Origin: an uncultured Eubacteriales bacterium
GTDB lineage: Bacteria; Bacillota; Clostridia; Lachnospirales; Lachnospiraceae
Reading direction: 5' to 3'
Length of the DNA stretch: 64,000 nucleotides
Assembly (NCBI GenBank): GCA_900545175.1
Contig: UQYF01000004.1
Span: 1-64,000, forward strand
Shown piece by piece: positions 15,236-24,247 of this stretch. The translations under genes were made by a program, and so were the position numbers. The notes under the pieces were generated by a model that made no database searches, was not told the origin of the DNA, and saw only the letters and a program-made list of their open reading frames with translations. The number at the start of each line of letters is the position of its first letter. The stretch's first letter is position 1.

Positions 15236-18200
15236 ATGTACGATAAGGTATCGGCAAATCGTAACGTCGTCGAGAGCGAGAAGGCTGTCGAGAAGTTCTG
15301 GAAGGACAATGACGTATTTAAAAAGAGCATGGAAATCAGGGAAGGCTGTCCGACATATATGTTCTATGATGGACCACCTACCGCTAATGGTAAGCCACAT
15401 ATCGGACATGTGCTTACAAGAGTTATCAAGGATATGATTCCTAGATACAGAACAATGAAGGGGTATCTTGTACCTCGTAAGGCAGGCTGGGATACACACG
15501 GACTTCCGGTTGAGCTTGAGGTTGAGAAGATGCTCGGTCTTGACGGCAAGGAGCAGATTGAGGAATATGGTCTTGAGCCGTTTATCAAGCACTGTAAGGA
15601 AAGTGTATGGAAATATAAGGGAATGTGGGAGGATTTCTCAGCGACAGTAGGCTTCTGGGCTGATATGGATAATCCTTATGTAACTTATCACAATGATTTT
15701 ATTGAGTCTGAGTGGTGGGCATTAAAGCAGATATGGGACAAGGGACTTCTCTACAAGGGCTTTAAGATTGTTCCTTACTGCCCAAGATGTGGTACACCTC
15801 TCTCATCACATGAGGTTGCCCAGGGATATAAGGCAGTTAAGGAGCGTTCTGCTATCGTGCGTTTCAAGGTTAAGGGTGAGGACGCATATTTCCTTGCATG
15901 GACAACAACACCTTGGACACTTCCTTCTAACGTGGCTCTCTGCGTTAATCCGGATGAGACATACTGCAAGGTGAAGGCTGCTGACGGTTATACTTATTAT
16001 ATGGCAGAGGCACTTCTTGACAAGGTTCTTGGACACCTTGCAAAGGCAGAGGATAAGGAGGCAGGCACACCTGCTGTTCCAGCTTACGAGGTTCTTGAAA
16101 AGTACAAGGGAAGCGACCTTGAATATAAGGAGTATGAGCCGCTCTTTGCATGTGCGGGAGAGGCTGCGGCAAAGCAGAATAAGAAGGGACATTTCGTTAC
16201 ATGTGACGGCTATGTAACAATGTCAGATGGTACAGGTATCGTTCATATCGCACCTGCATTCGGTGAGGATGATGCCAAGGTTGGACGTAAGTATGACCTT
16301 CCGTTCGTACAGTTCGTAGACGGAAAGGGTGAGCTTACTAAGGAGACACCTTATGCCGGATTATTCGTTAAGAAGGCAGACCCATTGGTATTAAAGGACT
16401 TAGAGGCAGAAGGCAAGCTTTTTGACGCACCTAAGTTCGAGCATGATTATCCTTTCTGCTGGAGATGTGACACACCGCTTATCTACTATGCAAGAGAGAG
16501 CTGGTTCATCAAGATGACAGCCGTTAAGGATGATTTGATTGCCAACAACAAGACAATCAACTGGATACCTGAGACAATCGGAACAGGACGTTTCGGAGCA
16601 TGGCTTGAGAATGTTCAGGACTGGGGTATCAGCCGTAACCGTTACTGGGGTACACCACTCAACATCTGGCAGTGTGAATGCGGACATATGCACTCTATTG
16701 GAAGCATTGAGGAGTTAAAGAGCATGTCTGACAACTGCCCTGATGATATCGAGCTTCACCGTCCTTATATCGATGCAGTTACAATCAAGTGTCCTAAGTG
16801 CGGCAAGCAGATGAAGAGAGTTCCTGAGGTTATCGACTGCTGGTTCGATTCAGGTTCAATGCCATTTGCACAGCACCACTATCCGTTTGAGAATAAGGAT
16901 TTATTTGAGAAGCAGTTCCCGGCAGACTTTATCTCTGAGGCTGTAGACCAGACAAGAGGATGGTTCTACTCACTGCTTGCTATATCAACACTTTTGTTTA
17001 ATAAGGCACCTTATAAGAATGTTATCGTTCTCGGTCATGTTCAGGATGCCGAAGGCAAGAAGATGAGTAAGTCAAAGGGCAATGCGGTTGACCCGTTTGA
17101 TGCACTTTCACAGCATGGTGCGGATGCAATCAGATGGTACTTCTACGAGAACTCAGCTCCATGGCTTCCTAACCGCTTCCATGACAAGGCGGTTACAGAA
17201 GGACAGAGAAAGTTCCTTGGAACACTTTGGAACACATACTCCTTCTTCGTGCTTTACGCTAACATTGATAACTTCAATGCCAACGATTACAAGCTTGAGT
17301 ACGATAAGCTTCCTGTAATGGACAAGTGGATTCTGTCTAAGCTTCAGACAGTTGTAAAGACAGTCGATGACAACCTTGCCAACTACAAGATTACAGAGAC
17401 AGCCAAGGTATTAGAGGACTTTATAGATGAGCTCTCCAACTGGTATGTAAGACGCTGCCGTGAGCGTTTCTGGGCAAAGGGTATGGAGCAGGATAAGATT
17501 AATGCTTATATGACTCTCTACACAACACTTGTAACCTTCTGCAAGGCAGCAGCACCGATGATTCCTTTTATGACAGAGGAGATTTACCAGAATCTTGTTG
17601 CAAAGCAGGATAAGAACGCTCCTGAGAGCATTCACCTTTGCAGCTTCCCTGTTGCTAACGAGGCTTGGATTGACAAGGAGCTTGAGTCAAGCATGGAGGA
17701 TGTTCTCTCCGCAGTTGTAATCGGAAGAGCCTGCAGAAATGCGGCTAACATCAAGAACCGTCAGCCAATCGGCAAGATGTACATTAAGGCTCCTTGGACA
17801 CTCACAGAGTTCTTTGTTGAGATTATCGAGGATGAGTTAAATGTCAAGAGTGTTGAGTTTACGGATGATGTAAGGGCATACAGCTCATACAGCTTCAAGC
17901 CGCAGCTTAAGACTGTCGGACCTAAGTATGGCAAGCTCCTCGGCAGGATTCAGGGTGCACTTAAGACTATAGACGGAAATGCAGCCATGGATACACTCAA
18001 TGAGAAGGGTGCTCTTGAGTTTGACTTTGACGGTCAGAAGGTAGAGCTTACAAAGGATGACCTCCTTATCGAGATTGCACAGACAGAAGGCTATGTATCG
18101 GATTCATGGAGTGGTGTCACAGTAGTTCTTGACACTAACCTCACACCTGAGCTTATTGAGGAAGGTTTCCTTCGTGAAATAGTAAGCAAGATTCAGACCA

Positions 18201-18409
18201 TGAGAAAGGAAGCCGGCTTTGAGGTAATGGATACCATCACAATCTATGCTGACGGAAGCGATAAGATTAAGGCGCTTCTCGATGCAAAGGCAGACCAGAT
18301 TACAACTGAAATTCTTGCAACTAAGGTTGTAACAGGTGAGCTTGACGGATATACCAAGGAATGGGATATCAACGGCGAGCAGGTGACACTCGGAGTTAAG
18401 AAGAACTAA
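15236..18409 (+). CDS. ileS: Isoleucine--tRNA ligase, type 2-like
   Basis: Charges tRNA-Ile; class I synthetase of 1057 residues. The HIGH motif is PHIGH (54-58) and the KMSKS loop is KKMSKSKGN (about 608-613). A CP1 editing insert lies between, and a C-terminal anticodon-binding region begins with WILSKLQTVVKTVDD. The start at 15236 is chosen because GGAGG (15223-15227) lies eight bases upstream; the in-frame ATG at 15221 overlaps that site. Length and the motif ISRNRYWGTPL point to the eukaryote-like type 2 group, which is generally mupirocin tolerant, rather than the usual ISRQRAWGVP bacterial type. Expression is under the Ile T-box. Confidence 0.95.
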   Translation: MYDKVSANRNVVESEKAVEKFWKDNDVFKKSMEIREGCPTYMFYDGPPTANGKPHIGHVLTRVIKDMIPRYRTMKGYLVPRKAGWDTHGLPVELEVEKMLGLDGKEQIEEYGLEPFIKHCKESVWKYKGMWEDFSATVGFWADMDNPYVTYHNDFIESEWWALKQIWDKGLLYKGFKIVPYCPRCGTPLSSHEVAQGYKAVKERSAIVRFKVKGEDAYFLAWTTTPWTLPSNVALCVNPDETYCKVKAADGYTYYMAEALLDKVLGHLAKAEDKEAGTPAVPAYEVLEKYKGSDLEYKEYEPLFACAGEAAAKQNKKGHFVTCDGYVTMSDGTGIVHIAPAFGEDDAKVGRKYDLPFVQFVDGKGELTKETPYAGLFVKKADPLVLKDLEAEGKLFDAPKFEHDYPFCWRCDTPLIYYARESWFIKMTAVKDDLIANNKTINWIPETIGTGRFGAWLENVQDWGISRNRYWGTPLNIWQCECGHMHSIGSIEELKSMSDNCPDDIELHRPYIDAVTIKCPKCGKQMKRVPEVIDCWFDSGSMPFAQHHYPFENKDLFEKQFPADFISEAVDQTRGWFYSLLAISTLLFNKAPYKNVIVLGHVQDAEGKKMSKSKGNAVDPFDALSQHGADAIRWYFYENSAPWLPNRFHDKAVTEGQRKFLGTLWNTYSFFVLYANIDNFNANDYKLEYDKLPVMDKWILSKLQTVVKTVDDNLANYKITETAKVLEDFIDELSNWYVRRCRERFWAKGMEQDKINAYMTLYTTLVTFCKAAAPMIPFMTEEIYQNLVAKQDKNAPESIHLCSFPVANEAWIDKELESSMEDVLSAVVIGRACRNAANIKNRQPIGKMYIKAPWTLTEFFVEIIEDELNVKSVEFTDDVRAYSSYSFKPQLKTVGPKYGKLLGRIQGALKTIDGNAAMDTLNEKGALEFDFDGQKVELTKDDLLIEIAQTEGYVSDSWSGVTVVLDTNLTPELIEEGFLREIVSKIQTMRKEAGFEVMDTITIYADGSDKIKALLDAKADQITTEILATKVVTGELDGYTKEWDINGEQVTLGVKKN

Positions 18410-18454
18410 ATATTCGGATTAAGGCGAAAAAGCTCGCCTGATTAGCAAATGCTT

Positions 18455-18520
18455 ATACCGCAGCAGGCGGTGATAATTCTAGCTTATGGGATATATCACT
18501 GCATGCTGCGGTATTAATTT
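18455..18520 (+). terminator. Terminator after ileS
   Basis: ATACCGCAGCA (18455-18465) pairs perfectly with TGCTGCGGTAT (18504-18514) across a 38-base loop, followed by TAATTTTA. A smaller AGGCGA/TCGCCT hairpin lies just before it (18422-18439). Confidence 0.7.
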
Positions 18521-18529
18521 TACATAATA

Positions 18530-18678
18530 GGATTCGGGTGGCAAAACATGCTGCTTTTGGCTGGAAATTAAGCAGAGTCCTAAAACACAAAGCTTTTTTC
18601 AAAAGTTGAGATATGCATAAATATAACTTGTTATACATGGCTAAGTTCGTAAGACATGTTTGAAATGCTAATTAATAG
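18530..18678. repeat. Palindromic repeat element, copy 4 (degraded right end)
   Basis: Begins GGATTCGGGTGGCAAAACAT, then has the interior modules GCTGCTTTTGGCTG, CAGAGTCCTAA and ATGCATAAATATAACTTG seen in copies 1 and 7. The right end (AAGACATGTTTGAAATGC) is a mutated version of GCATGTTTTGACACCC. It is followed by AGGAAATTTCGTTGAAATTC, which also flanks copy 1 (near 2536). Confidence 0.75.
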
Positions 18679-18721
18679 GAAATTTCGTTGAAATTCTTAT
18701 TAGCTAAAAGCCTTCTGAGCA

Positions 18722-18742
18722 GGAATGCACTGCGGTGGAGCG
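18722..18742. repeat. 21-bp repeat near element copy 4
   Basis: Matches 55931-55951 with four differences, all transitions (consensus GGAAYGCAYTGCGGYGGARC). Both copies lie within 65 bp downstream of a palindromic element, so it may be a flanking module of the same family. Confidence 0.5.
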
Positions 18743-18831
18743 GATTTTTTTTCTATTTGGGCAGTGTCCGGAAATGGATTGTTCTAAATTGTCATAGCTT
18801 CAAACTATGATAAATGCATATATTTATATAT

Positions 18832-18860
18832 TTTTCAATGAACATACCTCTGATTATAAT
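18832..18860 (+). promoter_or_regulatory. Likely metE promoter
   Basis: A consensus TATAAT (18855-18860) with a weak TTTTCA (18832-18837) at 17-bp spacing, 34 bp before the metE start codon. I see no S-box, T-box or other riboswitch in the 215 bp before metE; TCATAGCTTCAAACTATGA (18801-18819) is a small hairpin. Confidence 0.5.
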
Positions 18861-18893
18861 AAGTACAATTATTATTAATTGTTGGAGGGTATT

Positions 18894-21167
18894 ATGCAGA
18901 CATCAGTGATTGGTTTTCCGAGAATAGGTACACTAAGAGAATTAAAATTCGCTTCTGAAAAATATTTCAGGAAGGAGATTTGCACACTGGAGCTGTTGCA
19001 GACAGCGGCAGAGCTGAGGAAAACTCACTGGAATATGCAGAAAAATGCTGGTATTGATTATATTTCCTGCAATGATTTTTCATATTATGACATGGTGCTT
19101 GATACGGCGGTATTGCTTGGAATTGTGCCGGAGCGCTATAGTGAATTGAAGCTGCCTGAACTTGATACATATTTTGCCATGGCACGCGGATATCAGGGGG
19201 AATCAGGTGATGTCAAGGCACTTGCCATGAAGAAGTGGTTTAATACTAACTATCATTATATTGTTCCGGAGGTTGAGGATAATACAGCCATCAAGCTGTC
19301 GGGAAATAAGCTATGGGATGAATATGAGGAAGCAAAAGCACTTGGTATTGAGACAAAGCCTGTTGTGATTGGACCGTATACGATGCTTAAGCTGTGCAGA
19401 TATACAGGAAATAAAAAGGCACCGGATTATGTGGAAGATATAATAACAGCGTATCAGAGGATATTTGAAAAAAGTGCGGAGCAGGAGATTAAATGGATAC
19501 AGATTGACGAACCTGCGCTTGTGCTGGATATGGACGATGAGGACATTGAGCTGTTTTGCAGGATATACAATGCGGTTCTGTCATGTAAGGACGGCTGCCG
19601 TGTTTTACTTCAGACCTACTTCGGAGATGTGAGGGACATTTACCGTGAATTAATAAAGCTGCCTTTTGACGGAATAGGACTTGATTTTACAGAAGGCAGA
19701 GAGACAGCTAAGCTGATCAAGAGATATGGTTTCCCACAGGATAAGCTGTTATTTGCAGGTCTGGTAAATGGAAAGAATATCTGGAGAAATCATTATGACA
19801 GCACATTAAAGATACTTGCCGGGCTTAAGGACAGTAACATAAATGTCGTATTATCCACATCATGTTCACTGCTTCATGTGCCTTATACAATAAAGCATGA
19901 GCATAAGCTTTCAAACGAGTACTTGTCATATTTTGCTTTTGCGCAGGAGAAGCTTGATGAACTGGGAGAGCTTGGTACACTTGCCTCTTCACAGGAATAT
20001 GCATCGAAAGAAGCTTGTATAAGTAATCAAAAGCTTTTTGCAGGTGAGAGAAATTGTGAAAATGAGCAGGTAAAGCAGAGACTTGCAGGTGTAGAGGGTA
20101 AGGATTATATCAGACTTCCTAAGAGAAGTGAGCGTCAGAAGATACAGAAAAAAGTATTCGGTCTGCCTAAGTTTCCGACGACAACAATCGGTTCATTCCC
20201 TCAGACAAAGGATGTAAAAGCTAACAGGGCTGCATATCGCAAAGGTGATATTTCCAAAGAGGAATACATATCCTTTAACAAAAGAAAGATTGCTGAGTGC
20301 GTGGCATGGCAGGAAGAAATCGGACTTGATGTACTTGTACATGGAGAGTATGAGAGAAATGACATGGTAGAGTACTTCGGAGAAGCTTTGGGAGGATTTG
20401 TTTTTACGGAGAAGGCGTGGGTGCAGTCCTATGGAACGCGCTGTGTGAAGCCGCCGATTATATGGGGAGATGTCTACCGCAAAAATCCTATAACGGTTGA
20501 GTGGTCAGTCTATGCACAGTCACTTACCAAGAAGCCTATGAAGGGCATGCTCACAGGACCGGTAACTATTTTGAACTGGTCATTTCCGAGGGAGGATATT
20601 TCTATAAAGGAATCGATATCGCAGATTGCGCTTGCAATAAAGGACGAGGTACTAGATTTAGAGGCAGGCGGAATAAAGATTATCCAGATTGATGAGGCTG
20701 CATTGAGGGAGAAGCTTCCGCTTCGCAAATCGGACTGGCATACAGAATACCTTGACTTTGCAATTCCGGCATTCCGCCTGACACACAGCGCAGTTAAGCC
20801 GGAAACGCAGATACACACTCACATGTGCTATAGTGAGTTTACGGACATTATTCCGGCGATTGATGACATGGACGCAGATGTGATTACATTCGAGGCATCG
20901 CGCTCCGACCTTCAGATATTGGATGCGCTTAGAAAGAACAACTTTGAGACGGAGGTCGGACCGGGAGTGTACGATATCCATTCTCCGCGTGTACCGGACG
21001 TGCAGGAGATTGTAAATGCGCTTAATATAATGCTTACAAAGATAGAAAAGGATAAGCTATGGGTAAACCCTGACTGCGGCTTAAAGACAAGAGGAGTGCC
21101 GGAGACAGATGCCAGCCTAAGGAATATGGTTGAGGCGGCGAAACAGATAAGGGATATCTATAAATAA
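18894..21167 (+). CDS. metE: Cobalamin-independent methionine synthase
   Basis: Transfers a methyl group from 5-methyltetrahydropteroyl-triglutamate to homocysteine, the last step of methionine synthesis without B12. The 757-residue product has both barrel domains: N-terminal SVIGFPRIG... and C-terminal FPTTTIGSFPQTKDVK. Zinc ligands are visible in HTHMCYSEF and WVNPDCGLKTR. GGAGGG lies just before the ATG at 18894; an in-frame TTG at 18879 precedes that site and is rejected. It is a single gene with its own promoter. Its control is not evident in the leader. Confidence 0.95.
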   Translation: MQTSVIGFPRIGTLRELKFASEKYFRKEICTLELLQTAAELRKTHWNMQKNAGIDYISCNDFSYYDMVLDTAVLLGIVPERYSELKLPELDTYFAMARGYQGESGDVKALAMKKWFNTNYHYIVPEVEDNTAIKLSGNKLWDEYEEAKALGIETKPVVIGPYTMLKLCRYTGNKKAPDYVEDIITAYQRIFEKSAEQEIKWIQIDEPALVLDMDDEDIELFCRIYNAVLSCKDGCRVLLQTYFGDVRDIYRELIKLPFDGIGLDFTEGRETAKLIKRYGFPQDKLLFAGLVNGKNIWRNHYDSTLKILAGLKDSNINVVLSTSCSLLHVPYTIKHEHKLSNEYLSYFAFAQEKLDELGELGTLASSQEYASKEACISNQKLFAGERNCENEQVKQRLAGVEGKDYIRLPKRSERQKIQKKVFGLPKFPTTTIGSFPQTKDVKANRAAYRKGDISKEEYISFNKRKIAECVAWQEEIGLDVLVHGEYERNDMVEYFGEALGGFVFTEKAWVQSYGTRCVKPPIIWGDVYRKNPITVEWSVYAQSLTKKPMKGMLTGPVTILNWSFPREDISIKESISQIALAIKDEVLDLEAGGIKIIQIDEAALREKLPLRKSDWHTEYLDFAIPAFRLTHSAVKPETQIHTHMCYSEFTDIIPAIDDMDADVITFEASRSDLQILDALRKNNFETEVGPGVYDIHSPRVPDVQEIVNALNIMLTKIEKDKLWVNPDCGLKTRGVPETDASLRNMVEAAKQIRDIYK

Positions 21168-21206
21168 TCATAGGGGAGGAATGATTGTAATAAAAAGTTT
21201 TTGGAT

Positions 21207-21356
21207 AAAGGAATTTTATAATAAAATTCCTTTATATGCATATACTTGATAATAGCTCAGGTATGTGACATATTAATATCTGAGTAAAGATACGATGTTT
21301 CAAAGTAAACGACCCCCATAGAGAGTTGCCGCTCTCTAGGGGGTCTTGTCATTTTT
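21207..21356 (+). terminator. Hairpin plus Rho-independent terminator after metE
   Basis: An AT-rich perfect hairpin AAAGGAATTTTA / TAAAATTCCTTT spans 21207-21233. A strong terminator follows at 21311-21344 (GACCCCCATAGAGAG / CTCTCTAGGGGGTC with small irregularities), with TTGTCATTTTT behind it. Confidence 0.8.
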
Positions 21357-21410
21357 GGGAAACGATTGAAGAAGCACTGATTGTGAATATCAAGTAACAG
21401 ATTTTTTAAT

Positions 21411-21464
21411 AAAACCATCAAATTAATTATATTTCTTGTTTACAAACAATCATTTTGATGGTTT
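21411..21464. promoter_or_regulatory. Inverted repeats upstream of the XRE gene
   Basis: AAAACCATCAAA (21411-21422) and TTTTGATGGTTT (21453-21464) are near-perfect complements. Between them lies the small palindrome TTGTTTACAAACAA (about 21437-21450). Position 75-130 bp before an XRE gene suggests an autoregulatory operator; an attenuator hairpin is possible. Confidence 0.45.
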
Positions 21465-21510
21465 AATATATTTAAAACACCAAGAGAATAATATAGTGAG
21501 ATAGCATCAA

Positions 21511-21541
21511 AGTAAATCGCTCAGAAATGGAGCATGGAATG
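21511..21541 (+). repeat. Shared start-region repeat, copy 1
   Basis: AGTAAATCGCTCAGAAA (21511-21527) recurs exactly at 24217-24233. A third relative, CGCTAAGAAATGAGAATT, lies at 22110. In each case an ATG follows 20-21 bases after the CGCT, so three unrelated genes share one initiation region. Confidence 0.55.
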
Positions 21542-22093
21542 AAAAATTATAATATATCAGATTATATAACAGCGGAAGAACTGAAAAATTTTAGAAAAAA
21601 GATAAATCTAACTCAAAAAGAATTTGCAGAATTGATAGGTGTTTCAAAGCCGACTATAGAACGGTGGGAGACAAGTGACAAAGGAATAACCGGTCCGGTT
21701 GTATTGCTGATTGATTTGTTATCGGAACATGATGAGTGGCTGGAGACAAGGGAAATACCTGAACAGAAGTATCCGCTGAGGTTATGGTATATGTACAAAA
21801 ATAAAAAGTGTACACTCATAGATGTCGATGAGGTCGAACAAAAAATACGGATAAAGAATTATGTAAATAACATTATGTTCAGGGCATTTGGAGCTAACAG
21901 CAATCCAACATATGAAGATTATCAGAAATTTTTAAAATCGAGATGTTTTCCTGAGACAAGGGATAAAATAAAAATTCAGTTGGACACACTTGGAATTCCG
22001 TTTTATGACCCTATGCTTATAATCAGAAAAACACAGGGGCGAATGGCGGAAGATGATTTTTGGATTCTAATAGGGAGTCAGTGTGAAAAATAA
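21539..22093 (+). CDS. XRE-family HTH protein, possible antitoxin
   Basis: A 184-residue protein with a helix-turn-helix at about residues 10-60 (EELKNFRKKINLTQKEFAEL, GVSKPTIERWE). Its C-terminal domain contains NIMFRAFG...EDYQKFLKSRCFPETRDKI and FYDPMLIIRKTQGRMAEDDF. I recall this C-terminal pattern from genes placed just before HipA-like kinase genes, but cannot check it here. The start at 21539 follows GGAG (21529-21532) by six bases. What follows is a broken ORF that may be the lost partner. It could be an orphan antitoxin-like regulator acting on the inverted repeats upstream. Confidence 0.7.
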   Translation: MKNYNISDYITAEELKNFRKKINLTQKEFAELIGVSKPTIERWETSDKGITGPVVLLIDLLSEHDEWLETREIPEQKYPLRLWYMYKNKKCTLIDVDEVEQKIRIKNYVNNIMFRAFGANSNPTYEDYQKFLKSRCFPETRDKIKIQLDTLGIPFYDPMLIIRKTQGRMAEDDFWILIGSQCEK

Positions 22094-22130
22094 GCTTGAT
22101 GCGATAAAACGCTAAGAAATGAGAATTAAA

Positions 22131-22291
22131 ATGGTTGAGTTATTTGAAAATAACGTAAAAATATTCAATAGACATTCATCAAAAGGGAACCAGCTTTGAT
22201 AGATAATGTTGATATATATTCTGATGAAGAAAAGGAAAGAGTCAAAACTATAATATTTCAACAGATGCGTAGGTATCAGTATTTATTTTAA
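22131..22291 (+). pseudogene. Remnant of a downstream partner gene (HipA-like kinase?)
   Basis: A 22-codon frame from ATG 22131 ends at TGA 22197, with NRHSSKGNQL just before the stop. A second frame picks up within the stop region and reads IDNVDIYSDEEKERVKTIIF then QQMRRYQYLF to a TAA at 22289. The two pieces look like the first and last parts of one larger gene joined by an internal deletion. The initiation region resembles those of the XRE and kinase genes. Identity as a kinase-like toxin remnant is inferred from the XRE neighbour and is weak. Confidence 0.4.
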
Positions 22292-22372
22292 AATTCATTT
22301 TTTGTTGTATATATTATGGAAAGTGACATGTTATAATATATCTGTTTTAATTACCCGATTTAGGAGGAAAAC

Positions 22373-22711
22373 GTGAGTAACTGGTTAATTTACTATTTGC
22401 TGTTCGTATTTGTTTTCTGGATGCTGTTTAGGAATAGAAAGCAGACCGAAAAATACATTGAGGCGAAAATAAAAAGAAGAAACGGAGATAAGGATATGCA
22501 GGAGCTTGCAAAGCGATTTATTGGAAAGGACATACTGATTAACACGGTGGCATCGGGGACGATTGACGGAATATTGAAGGAGGTTGTCGGCAACGCTGTT
22601 GTCGTCGAAAAGGACGGCGATGAGAATGTTGTAAATCTGGACTATGTAATCCGTCTGCGCGAATACCCGAAGAATAAGAAGGGCAAAAGAAAGACGGTTA
22701 TAACTGATTAG
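22373..22711 (+). CDS. Small membrane-anchored protein (DUF6897-like)
   Basis: A 112-residue protein starting at GTG, six bases after AGGAGG. It has an N-terminal membrane segment (residues 4-20), a charged helix (RNRKQTEKYIEAKIKRRNGDK) and a small all-beta domain (FIGKDILINTVASGTIDGIL, EVVGNAVVVEKDGDENVVNL) that reads like an Sm/SH3-type barrel. It ends in a basic tail. This domain resembles small RNA- or ligand-binding barrels annotated DUF6897, but that is from memory. The NUDIX gene starts 16 bases after its stop, so they share a transcript. Confidence 0.65.
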   Translation: MSNWLIYYLLFVFVFWMLFRNRKQTEKYIEAKIKRRNGDKDMQELAKRFIGKDILINTVASGTIDGILKEVVGNAVVVEKDGDENVVNLDYVIRLREYPKNKKGKRKTVITD

Positions 22712-22727
22712 CGGGGCGGTACAAGAG

Positions 22728-23213
22728 ATGACGTATGATTGCGGTTTTACAAGGGAAAGCAACTGGTTCAGATACCGCGCAGCGGCAATTATTATAGAGG
22801 ACGGCTGTGTGCTGTTTGCGGGAAATGAGAGGGAAGATTATCTGTACTTGATTGGCGGTGGTGTACATATGGGTGAGACAGCCGAGGCTGCGGTGCTTAG
22901 GGAGGTTTTTGAGGAGACAGGCGTGCATTACGAGATAGACAGGCTTGCGGTTATCCATGAGAACTTTTTTAACGAGAACAAAGGAACTCTGAAGGGCTTG
23001 AACTGCCATGAAATCAGCTTCTATTTTATTATGAAGCCAAGGGGAACGAAGGAGCTTCACAGCAACAGCACCACCTACGGGGTGAAGGAGGAGATGCACT
23101 GGGTTCCGATAGAGGAGCTTGGCAGATATAAGGCTTTTCCGAGCTTCCTCAAAGCTTATCTTAGCAGGGAACACTCTGGGATAGAGCATATTGTGACCGA
23201 TGAAAGGCAATAG
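22728..23213 (+). CDS. NUDIX hydrolase
   Basis: A 161-residue MutT-like protein with an intact Nudix box at about residues 43-65 (GGGVHMGETAEAAVLREVFEET), giving REXXEE for Mg binding. The N-terminus WFRYRAAAIIIEDGCVLF and the C-terminal VPIEELGRYKAFPSFLKAYL are typical of small nucleotide-clearing NUDIX enzymes. The substrate is unknown. The ribosome site is weak, which fits translational coupling to the small membrane protein upstream. Confidence 0.85.
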   Translation: MTYDCGFTRESNWFRYRAAAIIIEDGCVLFAGNEREDYLYLIGGGVHMGETAEAAVLREVFEETGVHYEIDRLAVIHENFFNENKGTLKGLNCHEISFYFIMKPRGTKELHSNSTTYGVKEEMHWVPIEELGRYKAFPSFLKAYLSREHSGIEHIVTDERQ

Positions 23214-23271
23214 CGTGAAAGCATAATACATCTAAGACAGTGGCATAGAAATCAGCATATAAGGAGCGGCT

Positions 23272-23979
23272 ATGGAGAAATATCATATCGCAGTCGTTGA
23301 GGACGAGCCTCTTTTTGCGAAGCAGCTTGAGGAGTATATAAGGCGCTATGAGAAGGAACGTGGGAAAAAAATAAATATTACATTCTTTGCTGACGGAGAG
23401 GATATTGTCGAGAATTACAGCGGTGATTATGACATGATTCTGATGGACATTCAGATGCAGTTCATGGACGGAATGACGGCGGCGCAGAAGATACGCAGCC
23501 TTGATCATGAAGTGATAATCATGTTTATCACAAATATGCTTGACTATGCGGTGCGTGGATATGAGGTCGATGCAATGGACTATGTTGTAAAGCCTGTGGA
23601 GTACTTTGCGTTCTCGCAGAAGCTTGACAAGGCATTTGCGCGCATGAAAAAGCCGGATGAGGTGTATGTATCGGTGGTGTCCGAGGATGGAGTATACAAG
23701 CTTAAGACATCTGAAATCTATTATATCGAGAGTCAGGGACATTATGCCAGATATCGCACTGTGCGGGGGGATTTTGTGTCGAGGGCTGCGCTTAAAAGTC
23801 TTGAAACAGAGCTTTACGGCTATGGCTTTTTCAGGTGCAGTAAGGGCTTTTTGGTGAATATGGCGAATGTGGACGGACTTATGGGCGGCGAGTGTATTGT
23901 GTGCGGCGAAAAAATTCCGGTAAGCCGGAGCGTCAGAAAAGAATTTATGGAGCTTCTGATGAAATATATACAAAATTAG
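23272..23979 (+). CDS. LytTR-family response regulator
   Basis: Transcription regulator of 235 residues: receiver domain (1-125; acidic pocket EDE at 10-12, phospho-acceptor Asp59 in ILMDIQM, DYVVKP switch Lys) and a LytTR DNA-binding domain (about 130-232; SEIYYIESQGHYARYRT, FFRCSKGFLVNMANV). An AAGGAG site precedes the ATG. It pairs with the GHKL kinase gene 265 bp downstream and is clearly paralogous to the regulator at 39016. It lies at the left edge of the glycoside-use island, which it may control. Confidence 0.9.
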   Translation: MEKYHIAVVEDEPLFAKQLEEYIRRYEKERGKKINITFFADGEDIVENYSGDYDMILMDIQMQFMDGMTAAQKIRSLDHEVIIMFITNMLDYAVRGYEVDAMDYVVKPVEYFAFSQKLDKAFARMKKPDEVYVSVVSEDGVYKLKTSEIYYIESQGHYARYRTVRGDFVSRAALKSLETELYGYGFFRCSKGFLVNMANVDGLMGGECIVCGEKIPVSRSVRKEFMELLMKYIQN

Positions 23980-24216
23980 ACAGATGATAGCCGCAAAGCA
24001 TGATTTATTGCATGTTTTGTGAATATCTGTTGGAATTTTAAATGATTTACCGAATTAAATAATGGCTTTTTACACAAGCAGTTTGTCATGAGCGATTGCA
24101 GGCTGCATAAGTGTAAGATGAAGCTTTTTATGTCCCGGCACAGGATAGGGAGGGGCATCAATTTTATATTAGCAGGAAGCGAAAGCGGATAGCAGATATC
24201 ATTGACATTGGTTTGT

Positions 24217-24247
24217 AGTAAATCGCTCAGAAACGAGAATTGATATG
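24217..24247 (+). repeat. Shared start-region repeat, copy 2
   Basis: AGTAAATCGCTCAGAAA (24217-24233) is identical to 21511-21527. The following GAGAATT and ATG spacing also match the third copy at 22110-22133. Confidence 0.55.
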
